Below are positions 16,371 through 24,278 of a stretch of 64,000 nt of DNA, piece after piece. Source of the stretch: Bradyrhizobium murdochi (GTDB lineage Bacteria > Pseudomonadota > Alphaproteobacteria > Rhizobiales > Xanthobacteraceae); NCBI RefSeq assembly GCF_000472965.1, contig NZ_AXAU01000012.1:119103-183102 (forward strand), given 5' to 3'. Made by a program: the position numbers and the translations under genes. Position 1 is the stretch's first letter. Every line of letters starts with the position of its first letter. The notes below the pieces were generated by a model, which saw only the letters and a list, made by a program, of their open reading frames with translations, was not told the origin of the DNA and searched no databases.

Positions 16371-18029
16371 CTACTTTACCGGCCGTACCGGCGCGGAAAT
16401 TTCGCCGGTGCGATCGCGCTCGGTCATGTCGACCACCGTGGCCATCGGCGCGATGAGCTCGTAGACATAGCTGACATCGGTGAAGTAGCGTTTTGCGGTG
16501 CCGCCGAGCGCTTCCGGAGCGACGCGGTCGAGCAGGATGAGGCCGAAATCGCTATCTTCACGCCGTGTCGCCGCGCTGGTGTTGAACTCTTCCCAGCGGA
16601 AATGAAAGACCGTGTCGGGCTCCTCGCCCGTGACTTCCCAGTTCGCGACGATATGCGGATGCTTGCCGACCAGCGACAGGCCCTCGTCGGAGTGCGAGGC
16701 CAGCTCGAAAAACAACAGCGAGAGCGACTGCGCGGCGCGCGCGCTGACGGCGATATCTGGGCCGTTGACGACGATGCGGTCGGCATGCGGGATCGCGCGC
16801 GACTCGAACAGGCCCTTGAGCTTGACGCCCTGCCACTGGCTTTCGCTGAGCAGCGTCACCACGTTCGACATCGCATGGATGCGGCCGATCAACAGCTCGC
16901 GTGCCACATCCATGTCGGAGCCGTGACGCAGCGTGCGCGTCACGATCGACTGGATCACAGCCAGGATGTTCTTGACCCGGTGGTTCAGCTCGTCGATGAC
17001 GGCGGTCAAGCGCCGCTCGAAGCCGATCCGCACCTGGATCTCGCGGCTGAGCCGCAGATTGTTGTAGGCGACATAGCCGAACAGGCCACAGACGATGCCG
17101 GTGAGCGCCAGCCCAATGGCCGCCACGACGATCGCGGTCTGCTGCGCACGCTGCGCGGCGTTGTTCTTGGCGTAATAGCCGAGCGACCAGTCGCGGCCGC
17201 CGAACGTTACCGTCCGCACCACCGACGGCAGCGGATCGCCCTGCCTCACCGCCCGCAGCGTGACGACGCCCTGGTCGTTGGCGACATATTCGTCGTTGGC
17301 GTCATCAGGGTCCTTCAACACCACCGAGAACAACGAGCGGTCGTCATCGGTCAGCATCAGCGGCGCCAGCTCGTAGGAAAAGGTGACGAAGCCGGCCGGC
17401 TCCGAACTGCCCTCCAGCAGAATCGGAGACGCCAGCACGAGACCGATCGGCCCGTTCTGGCGCAACAGCGGGATCGGGTCCGACGCCAGCGGCTTGCCGG
17501 TTGCCGCCGCCTGCGCCAGCATCGGCCCGATCACCGAGTGCCGGTCGTAGGCGCGGCCGGGAAAACCGAGCGTGTCCGGACTGCGCGGCTCGAGGTCCAT
17601 CAGCACGTCGATCGGCTTGTTGATGGTCCGGAGATCCAGCGGCTTGTCGTCGAAATCCCTGATCGTCGGATTGGTGAAGCCGGCCCCCTTCAGCTCCGCC
17701 TGCGCCGCCGCCAGATCGCCTGGCTTGAGACGCGCGATCCAGGACGCGATCACAAAATCGGTCTTGAAGGCATAGATCGCCGAACGCAGCGGCTGCAGCA
17801 TGTTGGCCTTCACTACTGAAGGTGAGCGAAACAAGCCGGATGCAACGCGTGCGAGCAATTCGCGCTCGGTCAGCCGGTCCTGCGCCAGGCTGGCATGAAC
17901 GTCGATGGCGCGCGACAGTGCGATGCCGTCAATCGCCAGTTCCTGCTCGTGGACGCGATAGGCCGCCAGACCGGAGAGCAAAACTCCGATCAGGGCAATA
18001 AAGCCGATAATGAAGCCCAGCCGAACCAC
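16371..18029 (-). CDS. CHASE-domain HWE-type sensor histidine kinase, degenerate N box
   Basis: 552 residues from a GTG. A first membrane helix (about 3-24), an extracytoplasmic CHASE-like sensor region of about 240 residues, a second helix (about 297-318), then an HWE/HisKA_2-type H box (DELNHRVKNILAVIQSIVTR) with the phospho-acceptor His. In the catalytic part the usual HELATNAxKYGA N box is replaced by FFELASHSDEGLSLVG, lacking the Asn, and the last glycine-rich motif (DFGLILLDRVAPEALGG) is weak. The gene faces ecfG tail to tail. A role as PhyK-like input to PhyR is likely from location, but kinase activity is doubtful. Confidence 0.85.
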   Translation of the reverse strand: MVRLGFIIGFIALIGVLLSGLAAYRVHEQELAIDGIALSRAIDVHASLAQDRLTERELLARVASGLFRSPSVVKANMLQPLRSAIYAFKTDFVIASWIARLKPGDLAAAQAELKGAGFTNPTIRDFDDKPLDLRTINKPIDVLMDLEPRSPDTLGFPGRAYDRHSVIGPMLAQAAATGKPLASDPIPLLRQNGPIGLVLASPILLEGSSEPAGFVTFSYELAPLMLTDDDRSLFSVVLKDPDDANDEYVANDQGVVTLRAVRQGDPLPSVVRTVTFGGRDWSLGYYAKNNAAQRAQQTAIVVAAIGLALTGIVCGLFGYVAYNNLRLSREIQVRIGFERRLTAVIDELNHRVKNILAVIQSIVTRTLRHGSDMDVARELLIGRIHAMSNVVTLLSESQWQGVKLKGLFESRAIPHADRIVVNGPDIAVSARAAQSLSLLFFELASHSDEGLSLVGKHPHIVANWEVTGEEPDTVFHFRWEEFNTSAATRREDSDFGLILLDRVAPEALGGTAKRYFTDVSYVYELIAPMATVVDMTERDRTGEISAPVRPVK

Positions 18030-18386
18030 TCGCTTACTCGGGAATGACGTGTTGGCGAAGACGTATTGGAAGCATTACGGGGTCTGCCGGGGCAGAGACA
18101 CGTGGCAATAGCGCGAAGGCCAAGCGCGGCGAATATGACGGAGCGATCATCAGCACGCAACTGACAGCCTGGCAGCGGGCAACAACACGGCAGCCGTTAA
18201 CGCTGATTTGGCGGCGCCAGAAGTTGATAATCTGACAGCGTCGATTTGGTTCCGGCGCGGGCGGACAAATCCGAGGGGCTGGCGGCGGACCGAGCATTAA
18301 TGTTAACGCGCCGCTCACCTGCCGCTGGCCTGACCGCTCGTTCGGCCGCCTGTTCATCCGGGCCCCGCGGGGCCGGCTACCCCGGC
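18030..18386. other. Gene-free stretch upstream of the sensor kinase
   Basis: No protein-like frame is seen. On the minus strand a GGAAC (18253-18249) is followed after 16 nt by GATT, a poor EcfG match. A 14-bp perfect palindrome GGCCCCGCGGGGCC (18361-18374) lies just past the ureG stop and may act as an RNA end structure, though no T run follows. Confidence 0.55.
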
Positions 18387-19019
18387 CTACCGGGCCTTGG
18401 CGGCCGGGCGCAGGCCGCCCTTGGTCTCGATGAAGCCGATGATGCGATCGAGCCCCTCGCTCTTCTTCAGATTGGTCATCACGAACGGCCGCTCGCCGCG
18501 CATCCGCTTGGCGTCCGTCTCCATCTTCTCCAGCGACGCGCCGACATAAGGCGCCAGGTCGATCTTGTTGATGACGAGCAGGTCCGAGCGGATGATGCCG
18601 GGGCCGCCCTTGGAGGGAATCTTGTCGCCGGCGGCAACGTCGATCACGTAGATCGTGAGATCGGCAAGTTCGGGCGAGAATGTCGCGGCGAGATTGTCGC
18701 CGCCGGATTCGATCAGCACCAGATCGAGATCGGGAAATTTCGCGCGCATGTCGGCAACCGCCGCGAGATTCATCGAGGCGTCCTCGCGGATCGCGGTGTG
18801 CGGGCAGCCGCCGGTCTCGACGCCGGCGATGCGGTCCGGCGTCAGCGACCCCGAGCGCACCAAGAATTCGGCGTCCCATTTGGTGTAGATGTCGTTGGTG
18901 ATGGCGGCGATGTCGTAGTGCTCCCGCATCGACTTGCAGAGCAGGTCCATCAGCGCGGTCTTGCCGGAGCCGACGGGACCGCCGACGCCGATCCGAAGCG
19001 GGCCGTGAGAATTAGACAT
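18387..19019 (-). CDS. ureG: Urease accessory GTPase UreG
   Basis: 210 residues. The P-loop GVGGPVGSGKTALMDLL is at about 11-27, the invariant metal motif CPHTAIREDAS follows at about 72, then ESGGDNLAATFSPEL and the guanine motif NKIDLAP. UreG hydrolyses GTP to drive nickel delivery to urease with UreD, UreF and UreE. Last gene of the urea cluster; a 160-bp gap with a palindromic repeat separates it from ureF. Confidence 0.97.
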   Translation of the reverse strand: MSNSHGPLRIGVGGPVGSGKTALMDLLCKSMREHYDIAAITNDIYTKWDAEFLVRSGSLTPDRIAGVETGGCPHTAIREDASMNLAAVADMRAKFPDLDLVLIESGGDNLAATFSPELADLTIYVIDVAAGDKIPSKGGPGIIRSDLLVINKIDLAPYVGASLEKMETDAKRMRGERPFVMTNLKKSEGLDRIIGFIETKGGLRPAAKAR

Positions 19020-19039
19020 GTGAACAGTTCTCTCTGTTG

Positions 19040-19158
19040 TCGTCCCTGCGAAAGCAGGGACCCATAACCATCGAACTCAATTGTAGCAAAGGCCGGAGCC
19101 CCAGCCCGGCGTAACAGCAAACATTTGTGGTTATGGGTCCCCGCGTTCGCGAGGACGA
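19040..19158. repeat. Interspersed palindromic repeat between ureF and ureG
   Basis: The left arm TCGTCCCTGCGAAAGCAGGG continues with ACCCATAACCA; the right arm TGGTTATGGGTCCCCGCGTT continues with CGCGAGGACGA. The arms are inverted copies about 31 bp long with about 57 bp between. It can fold into a long hairpin in the ureF-ureG transcript. A degenerate copy is at 16247-16360. Confidence 0.85.
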
Positions 19159-19181
19159 CGAGTGGAAAAAGCCGTCACGCG

Positions 19182-19913
19182 TCATGACCGGAACAGCCGC
19201 GTATATTGCGTCTCGTGGCGGAGGCTGGCGAGGTCGGCGCGGAAGGTGGCGCTGCCGAGATCGTCGAGCGAGGCGGCAAGCGCTCGGCTGGCGGTCGAGG
19301 TGACCTCAGTTTCCAGGCTCGCGAGAATGCGCTGGCTGTCGGTTTGCCCGAGCGGCACGAGGCGCGCGCCGGCCGAAATCCAGTTCGAAACCACGGCATG
19401 CAGGAAGGCATGAATTGCCGGCGCAAGCGGAACGGCATGGGCAGCGCTGACGACACCGACCGCGACGGGATAAACGATCGCGCTGCCGCTCGCAGCAACC
19501 ATGCTGTCGAGGCCGTCGCAGGCCCAGGCGGCGCGCGCGATATCGATGAAGGCGCGGCCCTGCGTTGTCGTCTCGAGCTGACGCTCGCGCGAGGGCACGA
19601 AGGCAGCCGCGAGTTCGGCAACCTCGCGCAACGCCGTAGCATCCTGCCCGGACGCGGCGCGATATGCCTGCGCCAGAAACGCGGCGTCGCAGAAGCCGGA
19701 ACCGTCAACCAGCATCGCGGCCAGCCAGTCGCGCAGCGATGCGGCGTCGGTGATATCGCCCGCCTCCACCGCCCATTCGATGCCGCTGGAATAAGAGAAT
19801 GCACCGACCGGGAAGGACGGCGACAGCCAGGTCATCAGCCGGTACAGCGCCGCTGCCTCCTCCGCATTCATTCCACTGCTCGCGTCGGCGGGCGCAGGCT
19901 CACTTGTGGTCAT
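19182..19913 (-). CDS. ureF: Urease accessory protein UreF
   Basis: 243 residues from ATG 19913, or 229 from ATG 19871. It shows the UreF opening LYRLMTWLSPSFPVGAFSYS then SGIEWAVEAGDI, the WACDGLDSMVAASGSAIVYP and the all-helical C-terminal half. UreF binds UreD and UreG in the nickel-insertion complex. The 19913 start overlaps ureE by 14 nt, implying coupling. The frame stays open to 20090, but that extension is just the ureE His-tail DNA read in another frame. Confidence 0.94.
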   Translation of the reverse strand: MTTSEPAPADASSGMNAEEAAALYRLMTWLSPSFPVGAFSYSSGIEWAVEAGDITDAASLRDWLAAMLVDGSGFCDAAFLAQAYRAASGQDATALREVAELAAAFVPSRERQLETTTQGRAFIDIARAAWACDGLDSMVAASGSAIVYPVAVGVVSAAHAVPLAPAIHAFLHAVVSNWISAGARLVPLGQTDSQRILASLETEVTSTASRALAASLDDLGSATFRADLASLRHETQYTRLFRS

Positions 19914-20460
19914 GAGCATGAGAGTGATCGTGGTGGTGATGATCGTGGTCGCAATGTTCGTCGTGGTGGTGATGGTGCGCGTGATCATCATGATCGTGGC
20001 CGTGGTGGTGCGCGGCATGATCATGCGAAGCCTGCGCATAGGCGCCGCCTTCCGGATCGAACGGCGCCTCGATCTCGATGATGCGCGCACCCAGCCCCCT
20101 CACCATCGCCTCGATGACGTGATCGCGGCGGATGCGCAGGCCCTTCGGCATGATCTGGGTCGGCAAATGACGGTTGCCGAGATGCCAGGCGATGCGGACC
20201 AGATGCAAGGGATCGACGCCCCGGATCTCGATCAGGGGCTCGGCGGCCGCGACCACCTCGATCAGCCTGCCGTCCTCTAGCACCAGCGCGTCACCGCCGC
20301 GCAGCGCCACCGCATTCTCCAGGTCGAGCAGGAATTCGAGCCCGCGCGTTCCCGTCATCGCCATCCGCCGCCGGTGCCGGTCGTCGAAATCGAGCACCAC
20401 GGTGTCGGCGGCTGCTTCTGTCCAGCGATGCTGGCCCAGGACTTTTGTCGCGCGGATCAT
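19900..20460 (-). CDS. ureE: Nickel chaperone UreE with long His-rich tail
   Basis: 186 residues. The N-terminal UreE domain has DTVVLDFDDRHRRRMAMTGT, and the metal-binding domain has DPLHLVRIAWHLGNRHLPTQ with the conserved His. The C-terminal 41 residues are almost only His, Asp and Ala, with 23 histidines, a nickel store. The frame opens at 20487, but the ATG at 20460 (MIRATKVLG) gives the usual N-terminus. Overlaps ureF by 14 nt. Confidence 0.94.
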   Translation of the reverse strand: MIRATKVLGQHRWTEAAADTVVLDFDDRHRRRMAMTGTRGLEFLLDLENAVALRGGDALVLEDGRLIEVVAAAEPLIEIRGVDPLHLVRIAWHLGNRHLPTQIMPKGLRIRRDHVIEAMVRGLGARIIEIEAPFDPEGGAYAQASHDHAAHHHGHDHDDHAHHHHHDEHCDHDHHHHDHSHAHDHK

Positions 20461-20511
20461 GACGTGGGCCTCAAAGCCTCTCCACAATTTCTCTCCCGTT
20501 GGCTTTTCTTG

Positions 20512-20811
20512 TCAGCGGGTCTCGACTTTTTCGGGCGTGATCACTTCGATCTTCGGTGGCGCTGACATGCATTTGACGGCGACGCGGCCGAAAGTCTTCA
20601 TGTGCTCGGCGCCACGATGCGGTACCAGCGCCTCGGCATTTTCCCACTGCTCGACGAACACCATCTTTGAGGGATCAGTGACGCTCTCGTGCAGGTCATA
20701 GGCGATATTGCCGGGTTCTTTCCGGGTTTCCTTGATGCAGGCGGTGGCGGCGGCGATGAAATCGGCGCGCGTTTCGGGCTTGATGGTCAGCGTGGCAACG
20801 ACGTAGATCAC
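20512..20811 (-). CDS. Putative quinol monooxygenase (ABM family)
   Basis: 99 residues. It starts MIYVVATLTIKPETRADFIA and has ETRKEPGNIAYDLHES and MVFVEQWENAEALVPHRGAE, the layout of the antibiotic-biosynthesis-monooxygenase ferredoxin-like fold (YgiN type). Such dimers oxidise quinols or degrade reactive small molecules. It sits between ureC and ureE on the same strand, 48 bp from ureC, so it is probably transcribed with the urease genes; no role in urea use is known. Confidence 0.88.
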   Translation of the reverse strand: MIYVVATLTIKPETRADFIAAATACIKETRKEPGNIAYDLHESVTDPSKMVFVEQWENAEALVPHRGAEHMKTFGRVAVKCMSAPPKIEVITPEKVETR

Positions 20812-20858
20812 TAGATCCCTCCCGGATTTTTGTTCTGGCTAACGTTCCGGGCCAGACC

Positions 20859-22574
20859 TTAGAACATGAAATACCGCTGCGCCATGGGTAGAACCTCTGC
20901 GGGCGCGCATGTCAGAAGCTCGCCGTCTGCGCGCACCTCATAGGTCTCGGCATCGACCTCGATCTTGGGCGTCGCGCCGTTATGGATCATGCTCTTCTTG
21001 GAAATGCCGCCGCGGGTGTTTTTCACCGGATAGAGCGTCTTGGCTATACCGAGCTTGCGCGCCAGCCCGCCGGTAATGGCGGCCTTCGAGGTGAACACCA
21101 CCGAGGAGGCCGTCAACGACTTGCCGAAGGCGGCGAACATCGGCTGGTAATGCACCGGCTGCGGCGTCGGGATCGAGGCGTTCGGATCGCCCATCGGCGC
21201 CGCCACGATCGAGCCGCCCTTGATGATGCAATCCGGCTTGACGCCGAAGAACGCCGGTGACCACAGCACGAGGTCGGCGAGCTTGCCCTTCTCCACCGAG
21301 CCGATCAGTTTCGAGACGCCATGCGCGATCGCGGGGTTGATGGTGTATTTGGCGATGTAGCGCTTGACGCGGAAATTGTCGTTGTCGTTCCCCTTGTCCT
21401 CCGGCAGCGCGCCGCGCTGCTTCTTCATCTTGTCGGCGGTCTGCCAGGTGCGGATGATGACTTCGCCGAGCCGGCCCATCGCCTGCGAGTCCGACGACAT
21501 CATCGAGAGCGCGCCGAGATCGTGCAGGATGTCTTCGGCTGCGATGGTTTCTTTGCGGATGCGGCTTTCGGCAAACGCGAGATCCTCCGCAATCGACGGA
21601 TCGAGATGGTGGCACACCATCAGCATGTCCAGATGCTCGTCGATGGTGTTGCGGGTGAAGGGGCGCGTCGGGTTGGTCGAGGACGGCAGCACATTCTTCA
21701 AGCCGGCAATCTTGATGATGTCAGGCGCATGGCCGCCGCCGGCGCCTTCGGTATGGAAGGCGTGGATGGTGCGGCCCTTGAAGGCTTTTACCGTGTCCTC
21801 GACGAAGCCGGATTCGTTCAGCGTGTCCGAATGCAGCATCACCTGGACGTCGTAATCGTCGGCGACGGCGAGACAGTTGTCGATCGCCGCCGGCGTGGTG
21901 CCCCAATCCTCATGCAGCTTCAGCGCGCAGGCGCCGGCCTTGATCATCTCGACCAGTGCAGCGGGACGCGCGGCATTGCCCTTGCCAGATATGCCGAGAT
22001 TGACTGGGAAGGCGTCGAACGACTGGATCATCCGGCCCATGTGCCAGGGGCCGGGCGTGCAGGTGGTCGCAAAGGTGCCGTGCGAGGGCCCGGTGCCGCC
22101 GCCGAGCATCGAGGTGACGCCACTCATCAACGCATGCTCGATCTGCTGCGGGCAGATGAAATGGATGTGGCTGTCGAAGCCGCCGGCAGTGAGAATTTTT
22201 CCCTCGCCCGCGATCACGTCGGTGCCGGGGCCGATGATGATGGTGACGCCGGGCTGGATATCGGGATTGCCGGCCTTGCCGATCGCCGCGATCATACCCT
22301 CCTTGATCGCAACGTCGGCCTTGACGATGCCCCAGTGATCGACGATCAGCGCATTGGTGATGACAGTATCGGCAGCGCCCTGCCGGTTGGTGACCTGCGA
22401 CTGCCCCATGCCATCGCGGATCACCTTGCCGCCACCGAACTTCACCTCCTCGCCATAGGTGGTGAAGTCTTTTTCAACCTCGATGATGAGATCGGTATCG
22501 GCCAGCCGCACTCTGTCGCCGGTGGTCGGCCCGAACATGTCGGCATAGACGCTACGTTTGATTTTCACGGACAT
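20859..22574 (-). CDS. ureC: Urease subunit alpha
   Basis: 571 residues, the usual length. It carries the dinickel site elements: HIHFICPQQ (His pair), the carbamylated Lys in GACALKLHEDWG, HSDTLNESGFVEDT, the flap with HTEGAGGGHAPDI, and the Asp in MSSDSQAMGRLGE. It hydrolyses urea to ammonia and carbamate with UreA and UreB. The frame opens at 22616, but the ATG at 22574 (MSVKIKRSVYADMFGPT) is the family start. Unusually, it is separated from ureB by about 0.94 kb of repeats and a DUF559 gene. Confidence 0.98.
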   Translation of the reverse strand: MSVKIKRSVYADMFGPTTGDRVRLADTDLIIEVEKDFTTYGEEVKFGGGKVIRDGMGQSQVTNRQGAADTVITNALIVDHWGIVKADVAIKEGMIAAIGKAGNPDIQPGVTIIIGPGTDVIAGEGKILTAGGFDSHIHFICPQQIEHALMSGVTSMLGGGTGPSHGTFATTCTPGPWHMGRMIQSFDAFPVNLGISGKGNAARPAALVEMIKAGACALKLHEDWGTTPAAIDNCLAVADDYDVQVMLHSDTLNESGFVEDTVKAFKGRTIHAFHTEGAGGGHAPDIIKIAGLKNVLPSSTNPTRPFTRNTIDEHLDMLMVCHHLDPSIAEDLAFAESRIRKETIAAEDILHDLGALSMMSSDSQAMGRLGEVIIRTWQTADKMKKQRGALPEDKGNDNDNFRVKRYIAKYTINPAIAHGVSKLIGSVEKGKLADLVLWSPAFFGVKPDCIIKGGSIVAAPMGDPNASIPTPQPVHYQPMFAAFGKSLTASSVVFTSKAAITGGLARKLGIAKTLYPVKNTRGGISKKSMIHNGATPKIEVDAETYEVRADGELLTCAPAEVLPMAQRYFMF

Positions 22575-22703
22575 GACGGACTCCAGCTTTCGGTGTTTCG
22601 TGCCAATTGCAGGCATGGCGACTCGGGGCCACCCCTCTCCCCAACCCTCTCCCGCAAGGGGAGAGGGAGCCTGACCAGCGTGCTCACCTCACCTCACATC
22701 GCA

Positions 22704-23159
22704 TCACGACTGCTCCTCGACGTCTTTGGCATCAGTCAGGGACGCACCGGCGGATGGGTTCCCTCTCCCCTCGCGGGAGAGGGTTAGGGAGAGGGGTGCC
22801 GCTTGCTCCGCTGCCTGCAGAATGAAAAGAACAGCTCCCTCAAGATTCTTCATTACGTCGTTGTTGGTGAAGCGCGGTACGCGATAGCCGCGAGACTCGA
22901 ACCATCGGTCACGCGTAATGTCGTGTCGAATGCGCTCCTCAAAATCGTGGCTCTCGCCATCGACTTCAACGACGAGCTTGCAAGAGTGAGCAGCGAAATC
23001 CGCGATGTAATTGCTCATCGGGACTTGGCGGCGAAATCCTAGCCCCGCGAGCCGTTTCGCTTTTAGATGGCGCCATAGCAACGTCTCCGCACGAGTCATC
23101 TCGCGCCTTAAACGCTTGGCGCGATCGCGCTGAACCTTGCTTACCTCGTCGTGTGGCAT
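22704..23159 (-). CDS. DUF559 endonuclease-like protein
   Basis: 151 residues from ATG 23159 (MPHDEVSKVQRDRAKRLRRE). It shows the DUF559 layout: MTRAETLLWRHLKAKRLAGL, GFRRQVPMSNYIADFAAHSC, then KLVVEVDGESHD, with the acidic and Glu residues expected of a PD-(D/E)XK or Vsr-like nuclease fold, then RWFESRGYRVPRFTNNDVMK. The last about 35 residues (from AAEQAAPLSLTLSREGRGNP) are translated from the flanking repeat. It sits inside the urease operon between inverted repeats and has nothing to do with urea; it looks like an inserted element. Confidence 0.85.
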   Translation of the reverse strand: MPHDEVSKVQRDRAKRLRREMTRAETLLWRHLKAKRLAGLGFRRQVPMSNYIADFAAHSCKLVVEVDGESHDFEERIRHDITRDRWFESRGYRVPRFTNNDVMKNLEGAVLFILQAAEQAAPLSLTLSREGRGNPSAGASLTDAKDVEEQS

Positions 23160-23286
23160 ACCCCTCTCCCCAATGCTTCCCCGCAAATGAGGGAGCCCGG
23201 CTAGCGTGCTCTCCTCACATCGCATCATGGCCTTCTGCAAGTTGCACCTTCGCGTGACTAGCACGTGTTAGGGGAGCATCGGCGGT

Positions 23287-23510
23287 AGGGTTCCCTCTCC
23301 CCTTGCGGGAGAGGGTTAGGGAGAGGGGTGCCGCTTGCTCCGCTGCATGAGGAAGAGCGTGGACAATGTCCTCAACGACATTAGACGTCATCGCGCTCAG
23401 CTGGTTGATGCGATGTCGCGTTCCGTCTCCCGTCAGCGCCCGCGGCTTACCCCTCTCCCCAACCCTCCCCCGCAAGGGGGGAGGGAGCCCGGCTAGCGTG
23501 CTCACCTCAC
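23287..23510 (-). pseudogene. Possible DUF559 C-terminal remnant between inverted repeats
   Basis: Read on the minus strand, the sequence between the second reverse and third forward repeat copies gives NVVEDIVHALPHAAEQAAPL, which resembles the intact DUF559 end (NLEGAVLFILQAAEQAAPL) in the same position relative to the repeat. The rest of the domain is missing. I read it as an internally deleted copy of the neighbouring unit. Similarity outside the repeat is short, so this is tentative. Confidence 0.35.
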
Positions 23511-23516
23511 AATAAT

Positions 23517-23822
23517 TCACAGCTTCCCCTGCACGTCGCCACGGAAGCCGTAGATGGTGCGCTTGCCGGCGAGGGCGACCAGTTGCACGTCACGCGTTTG
23601 CCCCGGCTCGAACCGCACCGCGGTGCCGGCGGCGATGTCGAGGCGCATGCCGCGGGATCTTTTGCGGTCGAATTTCAGTGCGGGGTTGGTTTCGAAGAAA
23701 TGATAGTGCGAGCCGACCTGGATCGGGCGGTCGCCGGTATTGGCGACGGTGAGCGTCACCGTCTTGCGGCCAGCGTTGAGTTCGATCTCGCCGTCCTTGA
23801 TGAAGCGTTCGCCGGGGATCAT
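23517..23822 (-). CDS. ureB: Urease subunit beta
   Basis: 101 residues. It starts MIPGERFIKDGEIELNAGRK and has the signature NTGDRPIQVGSHYHFFETNP then ALKFDRKRSRGMRLDIAAGT, VRFEPGQTRDVQLVALAGKR. It is a structural subunit of the urease trimer. It lies 113 bp downstream of ureA, with a palindromic repeat between. Confidence 0.96.
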   Translation of the reverse strand: MIPGERFIKDGEIELNAGRKTVTLTVANTGDRPIQVGSHYHFFETNPALKFDRKRSRGMRLDIAAGTAVRFEPGQTRDVQLVALAGKRTIYGFRGDVQGKL

Positions 23823-23833
23823 GTACCCTCCTC

Positions 23834-23935
23834 TGTCATTCCGGGGCGACGCGCAGCATCGAAACCGGACGTTCGAGATAATAACCTCTGGATTCCGGGT
23901 TCGGCCGCTTTGCGGCCGCCACGGAATAACGATGA
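23834..23935. repeat. Palindromic repeat between ureA and ureB
   Basis: GTCATTCCGGGGCGACGCG at the left and CCACGGAATAACGATGAC at the right form imperfect inverted arms; an internal hairpin CGGCCGCTTTGCGGCCG lies between. It is a dispersed intergenic repeat that lies in the ureA-ureB transcript. Confidence 0.6.
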
Positions 23936-24238
23936 CTATCGTATCGGCTCGTGCACGGTGACGAGTTTTGTACCATCCGGAAACGTCGCTTCGACCTGGA
24001 TGTCGTGGATCATCTCGGGAATGCCATCCATCACCTGCGCGCGGGTCAGGACCTGGGCGCCGGCTTGCATCAGTTCGGCGACAGTGCGGCCGTCGCGGGC
24101 GCCTTCGACGATGAAGTCGGAGATGATGGCCACCGCCTCGGGGTGGTTGAGCTTGACGCCGCGCTCGAGCCTACGGCGCGCCACCATGGCCGCCATCGAG
24201 ATCAAGAGCTTGTCCTTTTCGCGGGGGGAGAGATTCAT
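23936..24238 (-). CDS. ureA: Urease subunit gamma
   Basis: 100 residues, MNLSPREKDKLLISMAAMVA then RRRLERGVKLNHPEAVAIIS, the full UreA family signature, ending VEATFPDGTKLVTVHEPIR. Structural subunit of urease. It follows ureD closely (40 bp) and the gap contains a short direct duplication of the ureD end. Confidence 0.97.
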   Translation of the reverse strand: MNLSPREKDKLLISMAAMVARRRLERGVKLNHPEAVAIISDFIVEGARDGRTVAELMQAGAQVLTRAQVMDGIPEMIHDIQVEATFPDGTKLVTVHEPIR

Positions 24239-24278
24239 GCGAGCACTCTGGTGATTGTCTCTAATTGAGCCACAGCGG

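Larger units (their letters stand above)
22632..23510. repeat. Five-copy inverted-repeat cluster between ureC and ureB
   Basis: Five copies of one GC-rich repeat alternate in orientation. Forward copies (CCCCTCTCCCCAA... GAGGGAGCC... AGCGTGCTC) start at 22632, 23161 and 23450. Reverse copies (GGTTCCCTCTCCCC... GGGTTAGGGAGAGGGGTGCC then GCTTGCTCCGCTGC) are at 22756-22814 and 23287-23346. The DUF559 gene lies between the first reverse and second forward copies, and a 100-bp remnant lies between the second reverse and third forward copies. Each copy can itself fold into a hairpin. Confidence 0.85.

Noticed and set aside
18229..18253. EcfG promoter for the sensor kinase
   Set aside because: The -35 GGAAC is present on the minus strand, but the -10 is GATT, two mismatches, and the site is 200 bp from the gene.
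22607..22825. Plus-strand frame rich in PLPNPLPQGE words
   Set aside because: It is a translation of the repeat cluster, not a gene.
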